Source: Marchantia polymorpha subsp. ruderalis
Taxonomy: Eukaryota > Streptophyta > Marchantiopsida > Marchantiales > Marchantiaceae
DNA length: 64,000 nucleotides
Assembly: GCA_037833965.1 (NCBI GenBank)
Contig: AP031359.1
Location: 3,034,001-3,098,000 of the forward strand
Direction: 5' to 3'
In this document: positions 19,760-30,869 of the stretch, piece by piece
Numbering within the stretch: the first letter of the stretch is position 1
Layout: the number at the start of each line of letters is the position of its first letter
Notes under the pieces: generated by a model
Told to the model about the DNA's origin: nothing
Seen by the model: only the letters and a program-made list of their open reading frames with translations
Databases searched by the model: none
Position numbers and translations under genes: made by a program

Positions 19760-20874
19760 TGCGTTTCCTGCACACACAAACGTTCTCCCTTTCGCTCGCC
19801 CTCTCACAATCGCCACTGCGCGTCGGCCGCTCAAGCACTGACTGCTCACTCTCTCTTCGCTCACGCTCAAGTTCGCTACTCGCAATTCTCTCCAAGGTCT
19901 GTCAAGATCCTTGCGCAACTCGTCTCCGCACTCTCTCCTCTCACTGCAGGTCTCTCCGCCCTTGCGCGTAATCTTGGAAGCTGGAACTCGCAGAATCAAG
20001 AATGAGAGAATGAGACTGGAGAGCAGTCTTTTCTTCTCCGAATTCAAGAACGTCCAACGTTCTTACTGTTTACAACGTACGCAACCGGCTATACGGCCTA
20101 ACGGTTCGCCCTTTGCATGCGCGAATTCACGTCTCCGCACTGCGCGCATTCGCATGCGTGAATGTTGAATTCTCCCGCCGCCGCCGTCTTCCGGACTCGA
20201 GTCCGCCGTAGGGTATACGTCGGCTATGTTGTCTTTCCCTAACCCGTCCATCACCGGAGGCGCGTCGCCGCTGGCGTGTTCCTTACACGTCGGCGCCTTG
20301 CTGGAGGCGCACATCCAGTCGGCGCGTATTCGTACCGCTTATTTTGTCCTTTATGCCTCGTCCATTGCTGACGGCGCATATCCCGCCGGCGCAAATCATA
20401 CCAGCGCATCCGGCTATCAGCGCCACGTCGGAGGCGTACATCCGACCGGCGCTTTCCTTCCATGAGCAGCCGCCAAAGGCGCTTCCGACTCTGAGTTGGT
20501 TTCCTCCCATGAGCGCGCGATTCCGCCGAAGGCGCATCGCCGAAGGTGCACTCATGGTCGGAAGCCTTCAGAGGTCCGGGCCGTTCTTCTGACGTCTTTA
20601 GCAAAACCTCCTCCTGAGGTGTCTGCGCCGGAAGTGTAGCTTCCTTAACCGCTGGAAGTGCGTGAGTAGAGACACCTCAGAAAAGGAGCTTTTGCCAAAG
20701 GCGCCGAAGACATTGGCGTTGGTACATCCGACTACGCGATTCTTCGTGACCTCGTGACGATCTCATCAATCCATTCTATTTAACGTACCCTTTTCTAACT
20801 ACAAACACTGCTTCGGTACTAGTTTTCTAAAATTGTTTAAATTCTGCAAAAAAAACAAAAAGTGTGTTACCACA
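17886..20874 (-). mobile_element. A-type solo LTR, outer part (U3)
   Basis: Second half of the solo LTR that begins at 692. It runs from the middle of the U3 ORF to the U3 start TGTGGTAACACAC at 20874. It is clearly more diverged from the full-length element's LTRs than those are from each other, as expected for the older insertion. Right flank GGTGT matches the left flank at 687-691. Confidence 0.85.
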
Positions 20875-21436
20875 GGTGTAGTTTCTCTCGGCCGGGTTCA
20901 TCTGCCGGCTGGCATAATAAATTGGTCGTTCTTGGAGTGCTTTGTCCACTTGCCACAAGATCGCTCCGAGGCACCATCCCGGGGGCATCGAGAGTTATGT
21001 GAAATTCCTTTGACCAGTCCGGTGGGGCAAGGATTGGTGCCGTCACCAGCCTCCTCTTCAGTTCTTCGAAGGCTGCTTGCCGGGCTTTTGTCCATGTGTA
21101 CTCGACTTCCTTCTTCAGAAGCTCCGTCAGTGGTATGGCCAGCTGGGCATAGTTCTTGATGAACCTGCGATAGTACCTCACACATCCTAGGAATCCTCGG
21201 AGTTCTCGGACGTTCTTGGGTGGTAGGAGTGCTAGCACAACAATGACCTTTTCGAGGTCCACTGCAATTCCTCGACGGCTGACTACGTGGCCCAATAGTA
21301 ATCCGCATATCATTCCAAAGAAACACTTACCCGGATGTAGTTTGAGGTTGGTCTCTCGGCACCTTTGGAATGTCTTCCGGAGAAAAGCTAGGTGCTCCAC
21401 CGATTTACTAAACACAGCAAAGTCATCTATGAACAT
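20875..21436 (-). pseudogene. RT C-terminal part and RNase H start of element C
   Basis: The minus-strand translation gives MFIDDFAVFSKS (polymerase active site), HPGKCFFGM, RELRGFLGCVRYYRRFIKNYA and WTKARQAAFEELK, typical gypsy RT thumb and connection. A frame break lies near 20950, where RNase H begins. It is bounded by the solo LTR at the left and the ORF-less LTR at the right. Upstream RT continues at 23979. Confidence 0.85.
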
Positions 21437-23978
21437 GTGATAACCCACTTTTTGTTTTTTGTCGGAACTAAAACATTTTTGAATAGTAAGTACCGCGGCA
21501 GCAGCTGTAAATAGTAATCGGTACGCGAAACCAGAGTAAAAAGAGGATCGAGGACAGTCAAGGGGTTTTGGGCTTAGGCCACAGTGGGACGCTTGGGACG
21601 GAACGGGCGGTTCATGCTGCAGGATCCGCTTCGAGCACCTTCGGCGGTAGATCACTCATAACTTTCTCAATTCGTAACACTTTGAGCTGCTTCGGGTCTT
21701 GTTGGAAAGAGCTCGACACGCTGGTTCTAACGAGCCCAAGAACTTGTGAAACGGATGAGAGGTCACTGAGTTATGAGTGTCCGAAGTTACTGATGGGGGG
21801 CCTTCGGCGGTAGAGCGACTTTGGCGGTACGCCTTCGGCGGAAGAACCGCCGGAAGATGCGCCTTCGGCTGTAGACGCCTTCGGGTCAACGCCTTTGGGT
21901 CAACGCCTTCACCGATGCGTGAGAGTGCATTCGGCGGAAGAGTGAATCCCTCATAACTTTCTCAATTCGCAACGCCTCGACTTGATTAGGGTCTCGTTGG
22001 AAAGAGCTCAACGCGTTGATTCTAACGAGCCGAAGAACGCCACGAACGGATGAGGACTTCAAGAGTTATGAAGGTCGCAAGATTCTCAACTTCTCGCCTA
22101 CGAGTAGGCGAGTAAAGTTTGTCCTATGCGCGGACTAGAGAAGTTCGCCTACGCGTAAGCGCTTCGGCGTCGGCGGGAAATCCGCCTTCGGCCCTAGAAA
22201 TGCGCCTTCGGGGTTGGAACTTGTATGGCGCCTTCGGCGCCAGCGCAACAGCGCGGACGGACGCGGACGCCTGCGAGTAGGCGGCTTACGACGCGGACGC
22301 GGACGCCTGCAAGTAGGCGGCTTGCGACGCGGACGCGGACGCCTGCGAGTACATAGGCAAACGCCTTTGGCGGAAGAGTAAAACCGTCATAACTTTCTCA
22401 ATTCTTAACGGTTTGACTTGGTTAGGTGCTCGTTGGAAAGAGCTCAACGCGTCTGTTCCAACGAGCCCAAGAACGTTTCAAACGAAGCAGGGATCTGTGA
22501 ATTATGAGCAACAGGGGTGACTGTTATAGATAGGCGACTCCATGCGGACGGGAGACTGCCTGCGCATAGGCGAGACTCACCTCTGGTGCAGCGCAGGAAA
22601 GGAAAGGAGTTGGCGGAAGATCCGCCTTTGGCTCAAGGGACTTCGGTGCCACGTGGCTGAAGATTCCCGATGGCGGAAGTTGGCGGGATTATGTCAAGTG
22701 TGGGACGCAGAACGGCGGGGCCCATATCTTTGCGATGGACGGTCGGATGGATCTGAAATTTTGATTTCGAAATGGGGCCGTTGATCTCGGCCGGACACGC
22801 ATGCCTGCAAATTTTCAGCCTCAGATCTTGGATGAAAAGGTGCTGGCGGCTCTGTACAGTAGGCTTAGGATTCAGATTTAGGGTTAGGGTTATATTTAGG
22901 TTGTAAGTTAGAGGGGAAGGCAGCCGCCGACTCCTCAGGTGTAGGATCTGTTGCGGCTCGCACCATGACATAGTGCAGTGTTGTGCTAGTTAGGTCTTAG
23001 AAGGTATAAAGTAGTTCAAGGCGTCTTGCCTTGTGTTCTTTCCCAATTTCGGAAGTGCAGATCAGGAACTCATTTTCTCTGCGTGTTTGTGTCCTTAATT
23101 CTATCACCACGCACGAGGAGCTACACCTTAGCGTTCCGCATTTTGTAGCTGAAGGCCTTCGGCCGAACGTTCAGAGCTAGTACATTGGTTAGAGACTTGA
23201 GTAGTTCGGAACTACACCTGCGGGTGATTGCCGATGCTCAGAGCCAGTGACTAGTTAGATACTTGAATAGTTTTGCCCCTACACCTTTGAGTGTTTGTTT
23301 CTGATTGTACTCCTTCGGGATTTTTCCCCTGAATGCGAAAGTGAAGTTTTGCTACTTCGTGTAAGCCTTGGTTGTAAATTCAGGTTACGCTGCAGCAGGT
23401 GCCTTCAGGGTAACCCCTGTAGTATTTCTGGGAATGACAAGTGCCTGAGAATTCAAACTCTTCAATAGACTGTTATGGTGTGTTACTGGAATGTTTCTCA
23501 GTGAGTCCTTCAGTGCGGACCTGTGTTCTCTGCGCGTTTTGTGAGTTGAGAGTGTTGTTCACCGCGTATGAGTGACTTCGATCCGAAGTAGGCAGTCCAA
23601 ACCGGGTTTCCTACGCTAGCAGCAAGCTAGTGGAAGTGTTGTAAAAGCCGGAGTTGGGAGTCACTACCTGCAGCTTCGCTGAGTACTCGCGAGAGACTTT
23701 TTCCCCCTGAAATCTTGAGTAGAGGTCCTAACGGATCTCTGGGTTGTGTTTCTGTAGTTTCAGGTGTGTGTGTGTGTGTGTTACGCTGCACTGTGCGACC
23801 TCTGAGTGCGCTCCGAGTGGACACTTGCAGTATTTCTGGGAGTGACAGTCGCCTGAGAATTCAAACTCCTCAATAGTCTGTTAAACGTGACACTTTGTAC
23901 CCTGTGTGTTCCTCTGTCCCTGTGGATTCAACCTTTCTACCACTATATTGCAATTTTAGCCTTTAGTGGGTTATTACA
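21437..23978 (+). mobile_element. ORF-less LTR (2.5 kb) of the giant-LTR family, plus strand
   Basis: Starts TGTGATAACCCAC and ends GTGGGTTATTACA, the same termini as types A and B. The last 1 kb (about 22970-23978) is homologous to the R-U5 of the other LTRs, with TATA at 23005-23011 and a GT run at 23765-23780. Where the others have the 2.5-kb ORF, it has only noncoding sequence: three copies of the stem-loop module (near 21703, 21994 and 22428), GC-rich interrupted palindromes and a short TTTAGGG-like stretch. Flanks are GAACA (left) and TAACA (right), a probable TSD with one change. It sits in the RT of element C and is probably a solo LTR. Confidence 0.8.
23005..23011 (+). promoter_or_regulatory. 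TATA box of ORF-less LTR
   Basis: TATAAAG in the block GAAGGTATAAAGTAGTTCAA shared with all plus-strand LTRs here (43243-43249, 58618-58624, 59641-59647). Confidence 0.55.
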
Positions 23979-24712
23979 TAACACTTCAAGAAAATGCTTC
24001 AGAAAATCTTGGAAGATATCCATCATCAATCTCTGAAAGGTTCAAGGTGCGTTACAGAGCCCAAAGGGCATCCGGTTAAACGCGTAGGTTCTCCAATCCG
24101 TGGTGAAGGTTGTTTTCAGCTGGTCTTCCTTCCGGATAGATACTTGATTATATCCGGAAAGCCCACCTAAAAAGCTAAAACACTCTTGCCCAGCCACGTG
24201 GTCTAGAACCATGTGGATGAAAGGTAGAGGGTAGTGGTCCTTCTTGGTAGCCGCATTCAGCTTTCGAAAATCTGACATACCCGAATCTTTACCTTTCCGT
24301 CCGTTCCCACCTTCTTTGGTACAATCACAATGGAAGAAACCCATTCTGAGTTGTTTACCGGATAGATGAATCCGGCCTCCAACAACTTGTCTAGTTCTTC
24401 TTTCACCATCATGGAGTACTTCAGATTAAGCCTGTATTGACGTTGACGGACAAGTGTGGCTCCTTCCATCAAATCAATATGATGTTCTCCCAGTTCCGGT
24501 GGTATCCCCACGAGGTCAGAAGGTTGCCAAGCAAAGACATCGTCATATTCTGTTAATAAGGCGAGGTACTTTGTCCGCTCCTAATCAGACAGTTGCTTCC
24601 CCAAAAAGAAGAACTTTCCTTTTGCAACCTTCACTTCCTCATAATCGTCTGGAGATACGACAGTCTTAATAGGTTCCGTCGTTGCTACTTCTGGTCCCAT
24701 TCTTACGTCTGC
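23979..24712 (-). pseudogene. RT N-terminal part of element C
   Basis: The minus-strand translation shows GEHHIDLMEGATLVRQRQYR, IVIVPKK, KLNAATKKDHYPLPF, FLGGLSGYNQV and FGLCNAP. These are the RT palm motifs of a gypsy pol related to the full-length element. In LDGFSGYN the catalytic Asp has become Gly (FLGG). In-frame stops (near 24580) and a frame change near 24290 break it. Part of one pol with 20875-21436 and 532-691. Confidence 0.85.
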
Positions 24713-25927
24713 TCACGAATAAATGGTGCCCAATGAGCCAGAAGGGACTGTCGGTATTGCTCCAGTTGTGATCTGATTTTGGATCCAATCAGAGGAGAGT
24801 TCCATGTTGTATTCACCCAAAGATCGGTCACCAATCTTTTCCTCTGATGGATTGAACCCCTCAGTCACATTTTGGACTTTGCCTTGTTCCAAAACCGATT
24901 CTGGAAATCCAAAATCTTCTTCTATCACCTCCCTGAATTGTTGCACATGATACGCCTGGATGCAGTTGGACGATTCTGGGTCTGTCCAATCTAAGGTGTA
25001 TCCGTCCGAATCGTCAATCTCGCCTTGATGCTCCTCTGGTCGCCATGACAGGAACACAGCCGGATCTCCGAAGCAGAAGACCTTCTTGGCCCAATTGACT
25101 TTCACTTTCACTGAATACAACCAGGGTCTTCCCAATAGTAAAGGGAATGGACTGCCTTCTTCTACGCGGATGACAAGGTAGTTTAGAGGATAAGTTAGTC
25201 CAGAAATCTTAGTAGATATTCCAGATAACTTCCCCACCGGAATCACCCTGGATTGGTCCGCCATCCGAAGAGTCTGGTTCGTGGTCTCAAAGACTGTGTA
25301 ACCCAGATCGTTGGCGATGCTCTCCAGTAGCAGGTTAACTCCTGATCCTCCATCTACTGGAACGTTTCGGATAATGCAGCCGTCAATCTCCACAGAAATC
25401 TCCGGAGCCCCGAAGTCTTCTAACTCTGCGAAGTTAACTGCTACAGGAGGTAAAATAACTTTCCTTTTCCTTGGCTTGATCAAGGGAGCCTTTATTTGCT
25501 TCTGATAATTGGGATTATCATGGAGTAGTTGGCCAATAGTTACATTGGCTTTCTGCTCCTTGACATCTTGCAATATATCATATTCATCTACCTTGGTGTT
25601 AACATCCGGACAAATCAATGTATGAGGCATACTGAATCTCACCCGTCTTTTCTCCGGTTGCTGGTTTTGAGTTAGCTCCCCCTGTACCTCTGTACTGATA
25701 TCCGATGTGAGAGAAGAGGTCTTGACCCCTTTTTCAAACTTTGCTGCTACGGAAATAGTTTCGCTTTCTGAGTCTCCGGAGGAGTTTGAACCTCGGATTA
25801 TATTCCGAATAGACCTTGTCTTCCGAACTTTCGGAGCTTCTCCTCTCCGATTTTTTTGGGCGGTGGTGGAACTACGTAAGCTGACCTGGTGGATTTTGAC
25901 AATTGGTGAGTCACGTTGTTCCACCAC
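24713..25927 (-). pseudogene. Protease region of element C
   Basis: An open frame of about 400 codons, homologous to the C-terminal third of the gag-protease ORF. It contains the retropepsin region PEISVEIDGCIIRNVPVDGG with VRMAD-like and LLLGRPWLYSVKVKVNW motifs. The catalytic triplet reads Asp-Gly-Gly instead of Asp-Ser/Thr-Gly, so activity is doubtful. It ends in TGA followed by GCA, not the CAR-YYA context of the other elements. The remainder of gag lies at 25928-27535. Confidence 0.75.
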
Positions 25928-26269
25928 GCACCGTCAGATGTTTGGGTTTTCCACCCCATCCTTGTGACCGTAGTTCAGGGCCGTTCGTTACCGGGGTGGT
26001 TCCTCCACCTGCTTGTAGATAACCCTGGGCTTGGCCGGTTGCTGGCATTGAGGTGCGTTGTGCCCATACTAACCACAGTTCTGACAGGGAAGCTCTAGAG
26101 GAGCGTCTTGGCCTCCTCTCCTTGGGCAGTCCGCCATAAAGTGTCCTTGCTCACCACAATGATAGCAAACAGCGTACTGACGGTCCGTCATTACTGGTCG
26201 TCCCGAATGGACAGCCGAGGTTTGTTGAAGTTTTGAAGGGAATCCAGATACTGGAGCAATTCCGGATGG
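25928..26269 (-). pseudogene. Broken zinc-knuckle segment of element C gag
   Basis: Two further CCHC knuckles can be read on the minus strand (CYHCGEQGHFMADC, and CQNCG-stop-YGHNAPQC). The second contains an in-frame TAG, and the frame to either side is broken. It links the capsid part (26270-27535) to the protease part (24713-25927). Confidence 0.75.
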
Positions 26270-27535
26270 TTACCTTGGCCTCACCATGGGTTGCAACATC
26301 CGTGATCTCGCGTATGATGGGGCGACCTGATACACAGGTATCATGTTTTGCTCCCCTTCCTCGTATTCCGAAGTAGCAAAGAATACAGATCCAGTCTCGT
26401 CCACGAACTGTACCCGTTTGGGTGGCACATGAGTACATTCGTTTGGGTAGTGGCCAGCTTGTCCGCATCGAGTGCACCAGACATTGTTTCGGATCGTTGG
26501 AACGGGCCTTCTGTTCTTGTGGTTTTCGGCGAGTTGGACTTTGATGGCCGCCAAACTGGACTGAATGTCCTTCATCATTCGCTTGTCATCTGGCACCTCC
26601 TCCTTGAGTATGACTGCCGCCCGGTCGCGTTCTCCATGATGGCCTCTAGATCCGGAGGCTCTCCGAGGAGAGTGATCTTCCTCCGAATCTTCACTGTCGC
26701 CGGACCAACTATCGGTGCTACTTCCGGAGCTGGAGTCGCTGACCTCTCGCTTTCTCCGGATCTGCTTCTTTCCCTTGTAGACTTCCTTCTTTGAGTGACT
26801 TCCGGATTGGCGTAGAGACTGTTTGGAATTCTCGTAATTTTGTGCAGCTTCCATCGCTTCCTGCAACGTCTGGGGTCGAGCTTGTCGGACTTGAAACCCC
26901 ATTCGGTCTGGGAATCCAGATACGTACCACTCGACTTGTACGCTTGGGGCAATGCCCGGAGTGAGTTTTTGAATGAGACTCCTCACCCTCTGCCCGTACC
27001 TCCGGACAGATTCTCCTGGCTCCATCCTCATTTTGCTGAGTTTCCCCAGCGTTCTGGCTTCACCACCTACTTCTCGAAAAGTCCGAAGAAATGCCAATGT
27101 AAGCTGGTCCCAATCGTTTCGGACCGGTACCGCCACATCTAGGTACCATTGAAGGGCTTCTTTTTTTAGTAATCCCTGGAAGAGGCGAAGCTTCGTGGCG
27201 TCATCCTCCTGGTTTGCTGCAGCAGTTGAGTTAAACTCGCATAGCCACTCGTCCACGTCCTCCCTTCCATCACCTTTGAACTTCCGGTACTTCAAGCGAG
27301 AAGTGCTTTTGGCCATGCTGTGAACTTCGTCCGGAGAACTTTCGCAATTCGGTTCCAAAGGTTGACCACCTCCAAGCGGAACTGCCCCTCCTTCGGTTGT
27401 GATCAGTTCTTCCGGTTCGGTTCCACCAAGATCCACTATGATGGAAACAAAAGACACATCCTCCGATTCTTTGTCACTTCTCTTCTTTCGGCTGGATCTT
27501 CGTGGACCGTCACTTTCCTGTTTATGTTGTTTCAT
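26270..27535 (-). pseudogene. gag: Gag capsid part of element C
   Basis: ATG at 27535 (MKQHKQESDGPRR). About 420 codons: a capsid-like domain (KFKGDGREDVDEWLCEF, LRLFQGLLKKEALQWYLD, TLGKLSKMRMEPGESVRRYG), a Ser/Asp-rich basic stretch, then the knuckle WCTRCGQAGHYPNEC. The frame ends at 26270 before the second knuckle. Homologous in layout to the full-length element's Gag but clearly diverged. Confidence 0.8.
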
Positions 27536-27615
27536 ACAGCCGTGAATACAACTCACTTCTGTACTACAAATATTTTACGCAGGTTTCTAACAGGTCTAGA
27601 AATAAATCAAATAGG

Positions 27616-27633
27616 TCCCCGGCAGCGGCGCCA
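27616..27633 (-). other. Primer-binding site of element C (tRNA-Asp type)
   Basis: On the minus strand TGGCGCCGCTGCCGGGGA, identical to the PBS of the full-length element. It lies nine bases from the LTR end at 27643. Confidence 0.85.
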
Positions 27634-27642
27634 AAAATCACA

Positions 27643-28971
27643 TGTAGCAATCTTGCGGATCAGTAATCCTCGGGTTTGCATCTAATTTAAGTTAAATGCG
27701 CTCCCAAGTAAACCGCTCCGACTTCGTTCCCACGAAGACCTACAGTTTACTTCTAAACCTTATAGAAGAGCCTATCCTACAATTTTTGGAAGTTGTACCT
27801 TCCAGATTCGGACCAGAGTGATGTAACTTTCTCGTCAGATTTTTAAACAAGTGGTTGGGACCACTGAGCGCTTTATTTAAAATGGCCGGTTTCACCACTA
27901 ACCGACAATTTTTTTAGTGACCTGACTATCACTGCCTTGTATTTTTCCACATAACTGTACATCCACTAACCTCTAACCTGCCACCTAGTAGTTTGTTAGT
28001 TGCATCTGACTTCTACTCCCAGCGCCCAAGTGTTACTCCGACACATATACGGTCACATAGAGTTTGTCTAGACTACAACGACATTGCAACTAAACTGCCA
28101 TAACCTACTTAATGAATCCTGAGGATTTCGTCCAGGTTTACCTTCCAGACCTACTCATAGGTTTTTTGAGGGAGTAATTCTGGCCTTAGCTCAGAATTCA
28201 GACAACGATCACTCGTACTGTATAGACCACAAAGAACACCTTGTTACACGTCTACTCCCCTCCACGCTACTTGGGCCACGAAAAAAATCTCAGGTTCTTC
28301 TGCCTGCACCCGCCTCCAACAGCTGAAGTGATCTCGTACTATAGGTTCCAATAGATTCTTCTCGGAAATGAGCAACGAGAGTATACACCAAGTAGAAAAA
28401 AATGCAATAGTCACCCATAATGGATCTTGCCACGAGACTCGTCGTGCCTTGCATCAAGTCACCAAAGAAACAATTTTCTTTTTTGATGAAAAAGCACACA
28501 AACCTCACGGAAAACAAGATACTAACCTACTAAGCGTCTTGGCTTTAAGTACTAACTCCTACATAATCTTATCCCTCGCTGAAAAATCCCAGAGATCTCG
28601 GACCTGAACCTGTGGCGACCCCAAATGCTAGTCCCCCAGCCTCAAACTCTATTTTTGACTTCTGGCGGAATACCTTGGTTTCGGTGGGTGAGGCAAAAAC
28701 ATACACTGAGGAAGCTTCTTGAGACTCTTCCTCCCTTCCGAGCAGTCCGTTTTTGGTTGTACCCATCTCCGAAGTTTCGATCACCTTCTCCAGGTTGTAT
28801 GTTGTCCTCTAGCCACTTTTTGAGTTTAAAGAACTTGGTGCGACACCTAACCCCTAAACTGCATTGCACAAATCTAATTCTAGTATAAACCTAGCTAGCA
28901 TAGTACTTATTTCTTACTTTTGTCCAATTTGTTGGTACAAAACCGGGATTATGTGGGAGCTGGTTCCCACA
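27643..28971 (-). mobile_element. 5' LTR of element C
   Basis: About 1.33 kb, noncoding. In minus orientation it starts with TGTGGGAACC at 28971 and ends ATTGCTACA at 27643, next to the PBS. The first bases form an inverted repeat, TGTGGGA / TCCCACA. An AT-rich TTTAAATAAAG near 27885-27896 (minus strand) could be the TATA element. The first 823 bp recur in inverted orientation at 33106-33927. Its 3' partner is left of the window. It ends 265 bp before the aquaporin ATG, so it could influence that promoter. Confidence 0.75.
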
Positions 28972-29236
28972 CTTGTGCGCAGGCATCCCTACCAAGCTAC
29001 CAATGACCTAGAAGTTTGACGACAGTCTTGCAATCAGATTGACCTTTCAGCTGAAGTGGAATTTGCTGCCCATTGACCGGCTGCTCTTAGCACTTGTGTT
29101 TCTTGACGTGGACCAGAACTGTTGGCCTTGAGCTCTTCGGTTCCCGGTCGACAGTATGTTGCAGCTCTCGTAGAGATCGCCCCTCCGCTTAAGATGGCAG
29201 GCGTCCATCAGCAGATGGGAGGACCGTGTAAAACAG
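28972..29236 (+). other. Host DNA upstream of aquaporin
   Basis: Single-copy-looking sequence between the element C LTR and the aquaporin start. It should hold the 5' UTR and core promoter. I see no clear TATA box. Confidence 0.5.
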
Positions 29237-30668
29237 ATGCAAGCAATATTAAGATCGGAGGGGGGCAGCGCGGCACGAACTGAGGACAGGGACTATATCG
29301 AGCCAGAGCCACATCTTCTGTGGACTGTCGATGAATTCTATAAATGGTCGCTCTATAGAGCTGCCATCGCTGAGTTTATTGCCACTCTACTCTTCGTGTA
29401 CATCGGCGTTTCTGCTGCCATTGGAAATGGCCGTACCAGCCCCGATGGAGTCGGAGCTCTCGGCGTTGCATGGTCTTTCGGACCTACCATATTTGTGCTT
29501 GTCTACTGCACAGCTGGTGTTTCAGGTTCGCCCTTCCATTGCCAACCGGCTCTAGAAGCACTTGCAGTCAGATCGTCCGAGGCTCCATCGATTCCTTCTG
29601 GTTGTAGCTAAGAGCGTTTTGATGATGATGTGGTCATAATATTGTGGAACGATGAAAATGTTCTCAGAGTGAAGTCCGTTCTTCACGGTTGTCATGTATG
29701 GCAGTAGTCTCATTATTCCGATGCAACGATTGATCTGTTGGTGTGGGCAGGAGGACACATTAACCCCGCAGTTACTTTGGGACTTCTTCTGGGTAGGAAG
29801 CTTTCAGTTCCTCGGGCTTTCATCTACATGATTGCCCAGATGGCGGGGGGTATTTGTGGAGCAGGACTCGTGAAGGATTGCAGAAAACTCCATTCCAGGT
29901 GTTGGGCGGCGCGACGAATACGGTCAGTGCAGATTTCAGCATCGGCACAGGTCTGGCAGCAGAAATCATCGGAACTTTCTTCCTGGTTTACGTGGTCTAC
30001 TCTGCCACTGATGCTACGCGCAAGGCCAGGGACTCGTATGTGCCGGTATGTTCGACAACCATTATATCTGAATTTTCTTGAAGAGTGATTTCCCAGATGA
30101 ATCCACTTGCATCTTCTGAAACTGGATCAGAGTCACAGAAATTATGTTGAAGTGGTTCAAGTTGAAGACGAACCTTGATGTATGGAGGCGCTGCGATGTC
30201 CCAGGTGCTAGCCCCATTGCCCATCGGGCTTGCAGTTTTCGTTGTCCACCTCGCGACCATTCCCATCACTGGCTGTGGAATCAACCCTGCACGAAGCTTC
30301 GGCCCGGCTGCTCTCTGGAACGACCAGCAAGCTTGGGATGACCAGGTGAGTTATAGTATCTCAACTTATCCCATATAGATGTGTTATATCAATCTTCCCA
30401 TTGACCGAAATCTCAGAAATCCAGCATCCAGTCTCTCGCATTCGCATGAATATTCTACCTGAAAGCAGTGACAGGGCTAATAATTTGGGACATCTGATTT
30501 GCGCAGTGGATCTTCTGGGTCGGTCCCTTCATCGGAGCTACCTTGGCTGCCGCCTATCACCAGTTCGTCATCCGCACTTTGCCGCTAGGATCACACTTCC
30601 TGTTCCCGACCATGTCCGGCTCCATGAGCATTTCAGGAAGAAAACTTGAAACCAAGCTTTCAGGGTGA
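29237..30668 (+). CDS. PIP-type aquaporin, four exons, one frameshift
   Basis: Plasma-membrane water channel (MIP family). Exons 29237-29525, 29751-30045, 30205-30345 and 30507-30668, with GT-AG introns of 225, 159 and 161 bp, all at usable phases; about 295 residues. PIP marks: [43 protein letters not shown], loop [11 protein letters not shown] with the GRKLS phosphorylation-type site, [26 protein letters not shown] and loop [10 protein letters not shown], ending in [17 protein letters not shown]. One base is missing in exon 2 near 29873, in the [16 protein letters not shown] region; the frame is otherwise open on both sides. It may be a recent pseudogene or a base-call error. The residue three before the second NPA is Cys (GCGINPAR) where PIPs usually have Thr. 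LTRs of one family flank the locus in opposite orientation. Confidence 0.85.
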
Positions 30669-30815
30669 GGACGAAAATACCAAGGACACTAAATCTGCTG
30701 ACAACAAAATGTGAAGCTCAGGCTCGAGTACATATACTGATCTGCAGCTGCACGTACCACTCTACTGTAAATAACAACGAAGAGGTTCTTATACACAGCC
30801 GGAGAGAAACCACGC

Positions 30816-30843
30816 CCTGAAGGTTCAGCATCAACAAGGGTAA
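30816..30843 (+). repeat. 28-bp exact repeat (second copy 35596-35623)
   Basis: The same 28 bases, from CCTGAAGGTT through CAACAAGGGTAA, occur here and at 35596-35623 in the same orientation. The flanks do not match beyond a few bases. Confidence 0.8.
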
Positions 30844-30869
30844 AACCTGAAATCATCTATTTGCAGAGG

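Noticed and set aside
22081..22400. CRISPR-like array of short GC repeats
   Set aside because: The repeated words are irregularly spaced interrupted palindromes without uniform spacers, in a plant-lineage retroelement.
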